The notes beneath the pieces were generated by a model that worked only from the letters and a program-made list of their open reading frames with translations, was not told the origin of the DNA and ran no database searches. Below are positions 61,408 through 64,000 of a DNA stretch of 64,000 nt, one piece after another. Made by a program: the position numbers and the translations under genes. This stretch comes from Hyphomicrobiales bacterium (lineage in GTDB: Bacteria; Pseudomonadota; Alphaproteobacteria; Rhizobiales; Rhizobiaceae), in assembly GCA_900472395.1 (NCBI GenBank), contig UCHV01000016.1, positions 124,001-188,000 of the forward strand. Reading direction: 5' to 3'. Position 1 is the stretch's first letter. Each line of letters starts with the position of its first letter.

Positions 61408-61653
61408 TCAGTCCGGTGCGACAGTCGATGGCGGACGGATTTCGGCGGCATTGTCGCGTGGCCTGCCGTCTTCCCCTGCAAACTCCTCGTTTGCCTCCCG
61501 GTTGGCTTCGGTTACGTCGCGGCCCTGACTTTCCGGCATTTGCGCACGTTTCCAATGATCCTCATGCGCGCCATCCGGTCGTCCCTCGTCCTCCCATATT
61601 TTATATGCACGCTCGCGCTGCCGCTGCTCCATGTCGCTCACGATGTCAGTCAT
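61408..61653 (-). CDS. DUF2934-type small protein
   Basis: This 81-residue, highly charged protein has the DUF2934 core near the N-terminus (ERAYKIWEDEGRPDGAHEDHWKRA: Ala-Tyr-x-Ile-Trp ... Gly-Arg-Pro ... Asp-His-Trp), then an Asn/Glu/Arg-rich tail. The family is common in rhizobia and has no known function. It is a cytoplasmic protein, probably a single-gene unit, with a clear GGAGGAAAAATC before the ATG. Confidence 0.8.
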   Translation of the reverse strand: MTDIVSDMEQRQRERAYKIWEDEGRPDGAHEDHWKRAQMPESQGRDVTEANREANEEFAGEDGRPRDNAAEIRPPSTVAPD

Positions 61654-61833
61654 GATTTTTCCTCCGTTTCATGAAGCTCTAACCGCAAGAAATGCGGCCC
61701 GTTCCGGGCCAGGCCTACTGGGATCAGCACATCATCGTGAAGGCTGAAATCTGGCTGGTGGGACTATTCCCCAGGCAGACGGATAGCCTTGGCCTGGCTT
61801 CGAAAAATGAGGGAGAAAAAGCGCCTGCCCGCC

Positions 61834-62058
61834 TCAGGCGGCAATTGCGGTGCGCGACCCGGTCTGCATCGCCATCAGATAGCGGCAGATATCGCCACCA
61901 CAGGCATCGACGAGATCATTCACGCAATAACCTTCGGCCTGTGCTTCTGCCCGCAGTGCGCCAGCCAACATGCTGAATTCCTCGGCATCCTCGACGAAGC
62001 CGAGAACGTTTCTGCGCGTGGCCAGCTTGTCGTCCAGCCAATTGGCGATGACCTTCAT
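61834..62058 (-). CDS. Small helical protein of unknown function
   Basis: This 74-residue protein starts MKVIANWLDDKLATRRNVLG, with GGAG about 7 nt upstream of the ATG at 62058. It is predicted all-helical, with two Cys (YCVNDLVDACGGDI). The layout, a short helical protein ending in a segment with Asp/Cys and Met, recalls small rhizobial DUF768-like proteins, but I cannot make that assignment firmly. It lies between the DUF2934 gene and the hybrid kinase, same strand. Confidence 0.6.
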   Translation of the reverse strand: MKVIANWLDDKLATRRNVLGFVEDAEEFSMLAGALRAEAQAEGYCVNDLVDACGGDICRYLMAMQTGSRTAIAA

Positions 62059-62200
62059 TTCCTGTCTCCTGCAAACTCTGCGCTGAGAATGCAGAAGGCC
62101 GCGAAAGGTTGCGGCATCCCAATGAAAATCACAGGCGCCGGCATGCAGACCGGTGCGAGCAAACACACGTCACGCAAACGGGAGCTTCTTGTGCGCCGGT

Positions 62201-64000
62201 TCAGTTTTTCGAGTGCGCATCCAATTTGATGACATTCGTGAGGTCAGGCACTGAAGAATGGGCAGAGGTCAGTGCCTTCATCAGTTCGGCCTGCTCGAAC
62301 GGCTTCATCACGATCGGCCAGACGATCTGTGCACCGGCTTCCAGCTTGTCGCTGTAACCTGTCATCAGCACGACAGGCATGCCTGGGCGCAGCTTGGCGA
62401 CCTTTTCTGCCAGCTCGATGCCCGACATGCCGGGCATCATGATATCGCTGAGAACGGCGTCGATCTGCGGATGCCTTTCGAGCAGGTCCAGCGCTTCGAT
62501 GCCGCTCGTGGCGGCATGAAGCGACGTCACGTTATCCTCGAGCGCGACGCGGGCCGCCTCCAGCGAGGCCGGCGTGTCATCGACGATCAGCACATGGCGC
62601 GGCATGCCGGGTGCCGGAACGTCAGAGGATTTCATGACACGTTCGATCATGGATTTGGGAAGATAAAGCGTCATCGCGCTGCCGTGGCCGACAAGGCTCG
62701 CAGCCCGCACCGTTCCACCATTGCCTTCGGCAAAGCCCAGAACCTGCGTAAGACCGAGCCCGGCCCCGCCATTCGCCTTGGTGGAATAAAACGGCTCGAA
62801 TATGCGGTTGAGATCCACCGGTGCGACGCCCTTGCCCGAGTCGGCAATGCTGAGCGCTACAAAAGACCCTTTCAGCCGCTTGTCCTCCACCGCCCCATCG
62901 TCCACGTTACGCGCGCTGATCGTGACGCTGCCACCGTCGGCCATCGCCTCGCGGGCATTGGTCAGAAGGTTGATCAGCGCAATTTCCAGGCCAACGGGAT
63001 CGGCGTGAACGCCCCAGATATCGCCCGGCATATGGATGTCGAGAACAACGCTGTCGTTCAGTGCCTGTTTCAGAAGCGGCGTCATCTCTTCGATCTTCAC
63101 ATCGAGATCCAGATGCTCCGCCCCCTGGTTGGAACGCCTCGCGAAGGATAGAAGCCGCCGCGTGATGCCTTTGCCGCGCAGCACGCCCTGCCGCATGTTG
63201 CCGAGGAGACGGGTCACCCGTTCTTCATCCGCCCGCCGCCGCTCGATCCCGTCAATGCCGGACTGGAACACCATCAGCAGGTTGTTGAAGTCATGCGCCG
63301 CCTGCCCTGTCAGCTTGCCAAGCGCGTCCATTCTCTGCCAGTTCGCCAGGGTTTCGCGTTCCGTCGCGCGGGATCGCATCTCGCGGTAGAGCAGGACCGC
63401 CACGAAACCGGAAAGAACGATCGTCACCACACTTGCACCGATCAGGAAAAACACCGCGTGCATGGCGGGTTGGGCATATTGGGAAGATGGAAGGCCGATG
63501 CGAACCCGCCAGGATGTCTCACCCACCGGCGCTTCGGCAATGCGCAACGTCGCGCCATCCGGCAGGACGACGAGATCGTCCTGCGGGCGGGCGAAATCCG
63601 TTGCAGGCTTGCCGGCAAGTTCGGGCGCGCCTGTCGCCGTCACCAGCCGATCCTGGCTATCCACAACCCAGGCCGACCAGTCTTTCGGAAGGCCGCTGGA
63701 ATAGAGCATTTGCGATACCATCTCGGGGCGAATGACCGCGGTCAGCACGGCGCGCAGCCGGTCCTTCCGCTTGATCGGAACACGCACCGCAAAGGCAGCC
63801 TTTCCGCCGTGACCGATGGAGATATTGCCGACAATGGGCATGCCGGTTTCCACCAGCCGCTGGTGGCTTTCGAGATCCACTACCTTTCGAGGAGCGGATG
63901 CGGCAAGGGCCGGATAGGCAAGCACTACCTCGCCTTCATCGTTCGAAACGCGGATCTGCTGCCATGCAGCAACCTGATCGTTGAGCCTTCTTGCTGTTTC
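62201..64000 (-). CDS. Hybrid sensor histidine kinase with receiver domain, N-terminus cut by window edge
   Basis: The frame is open to the right edge, so the true start is outside; 599 residues are visible. Order: end of a periplasmic Cache-like sensor domain (PIVGNISIGHGGKAAFAVRVPI ... GETSWRVRIGLPSS), membrane helix (AVFFLIGASVVTIVLSGFVAVLLY), HisKA-type core with the phospho-His in GQAAHDFNNLL, HATPase (NLLTNAREAM, DSGKGV, GGAGLGLTQV), then a receiver domain with VDDTPAS and the Asp in AVLSDIMMPGMSG and Lys in VMKPFE. It senses an extracellular ligand and relays phosphate internally; the downstream partner is not visible. Confidence 0.92.
   Translation of the reverse strand, partial: ETARRLNDQVAAWQQIRVSNDEGEVVLAYPALAASAPRKVVDLESHQRLVETGMPIVGNISIGHGGKAAFAVRVPIKRKDRLRAVLTAVIRPEMVSQMLYSSGLPKDWSAWVVDSQDRLVTATGAPELAGKPATDFARPQDDLVVLPDGATLRIAEAPVGETSWRVRIGLPSSQYAQPAMHAVFFLIGASVVTIVLSGFVAVLLYREMRSRATERETLANWQRMDALGKLTGQAAHDFNNLLMVFQSGIDGIERRRADEERVTRLLGNMRQGVLRGKGITRRLLSFARRSNQGAEHLDLDVKIEEMTPLLKQALNDSVVLDIHMPGDIWGVHADPVGLEIALINLLTNAREAMADGGSVTISARNVDDGAVEDKRLKGSFVALSIADSGKGVAPVDLNRIFEPFYSTKANGGAGLGLTQVLGFAEGNGGTVRAASLVGHGSAMTLYLPKSMIERVMKSSDVPAPGMPRHVLIVDDTPASLEAARVALEDNVTSLHAATSGIEALDLLERHPQIDAVLSDIMMPGMSGIELAEKVAKLRPGMPVVLMTGYSDKLEAGAQIVWPIVMKPFEQAELMKALTSAHSSVPDLTNVIKLDAHSKN

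Noticed and set aside
1..64000. CRISPR arrays, prophage, transposases, restriction or toxin-antitoxin genes
   Set aside because: No regularly spaced repeats, integrase, transposase, phage structural or defence genes were found on reading both strands; the only repeats are short intergenic elements.

Overview
The window looks like a chromosomal segment of a Rhizobiaceae alphaproteobacterium (Agrobacterium/Rhizobium clade). The evidence is high-GC coding sequence with AT-richer intergenic DNA, rhizobial-type intergenic palindromic repeats, a cyoABCD-SURF1 quinol oxidase locus, a DUF47-PiT pair behind a Pho box, DUF982 and DUF2934 proteins, and family-5 peptide-type ABC importers. The genus is inferred from gene content only. 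Both outermost genes are cut by the window edges.

Positions 1-18.8 kb form an extracellular polysaccharide locus. Two AT3 acyltransferases and a hexapeptide acetyltransferase flank a long minus-strand run: rmlC-rmlB-rmlD-rmlA, a GT4, a secreted clan GH-A glycosidase, a second GT-B enzyme, a WbbL-like GT2, a third GT4 and a Wzy/ligase-type membrane protein. UDP-glucose dehydrogenase and a Wzc/ExoP-type chain-length regulator with a fused tyrosine kinase lie divergently on the plus strand. The predicted product contains rhamnose and probably glucuronate, and is acylated. No priming transferase, Wzx flippase or Wza-type export protein is visible here.

Positions 19-31.9 kb hold tRNA-Pro(CGG), a GCG_CRPN-type small secreted protein, three tiny membrane ORFs, an MFS (MHS-type) transporter, the bo3-type quinol oxidase operon followed by SURF1, an AraC regulator, a chemoreceptor and an ETHE1/Blh-like metallo-beta-lactamase-fold protein. 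Positions 31.9-37.7 kb hold a Tat-signal malate:quinone oxidoreductase, a response regulator/histidine kinase pair whose kinase ends inside an intergenic repeat, a GNAT, a DUF982 protein and a GntR regulator.

Positions 38-52.3 kb form an acid-sugar catabolic region. It contains an IlvD/Edd dehydratase and an RraA-like aldolase; a DUF1537 acid-sugar kinase with a FadR-type regulator; a minus-strand operon of sialidase-like BNR protein, PdxA2-like dehydrogenase and iron-containing alcohol dehydrogenase; and a divergent peptide-type ABC importer (with both ATPases fused) ending in a DapA/NanA-family lyase. The likely logic is import of a glycosylated or oligomeric acidic sugar, cytoplasmic release, then oxidation, phosphorylation and aldol cleavage. 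The substrate is unknown.

Positions 52.7-64 kb hold orfA-pit phosphate uptake behind a Pho box, a complete dppABCDF-type operon, the divergent ohrR/ohr peroxide-resistance pair, two small proteins and the 3' part of a hybrid sensor kinase. Eleven factor-independent terminators and several strong promoter-like and operator-like sites could be read directly.
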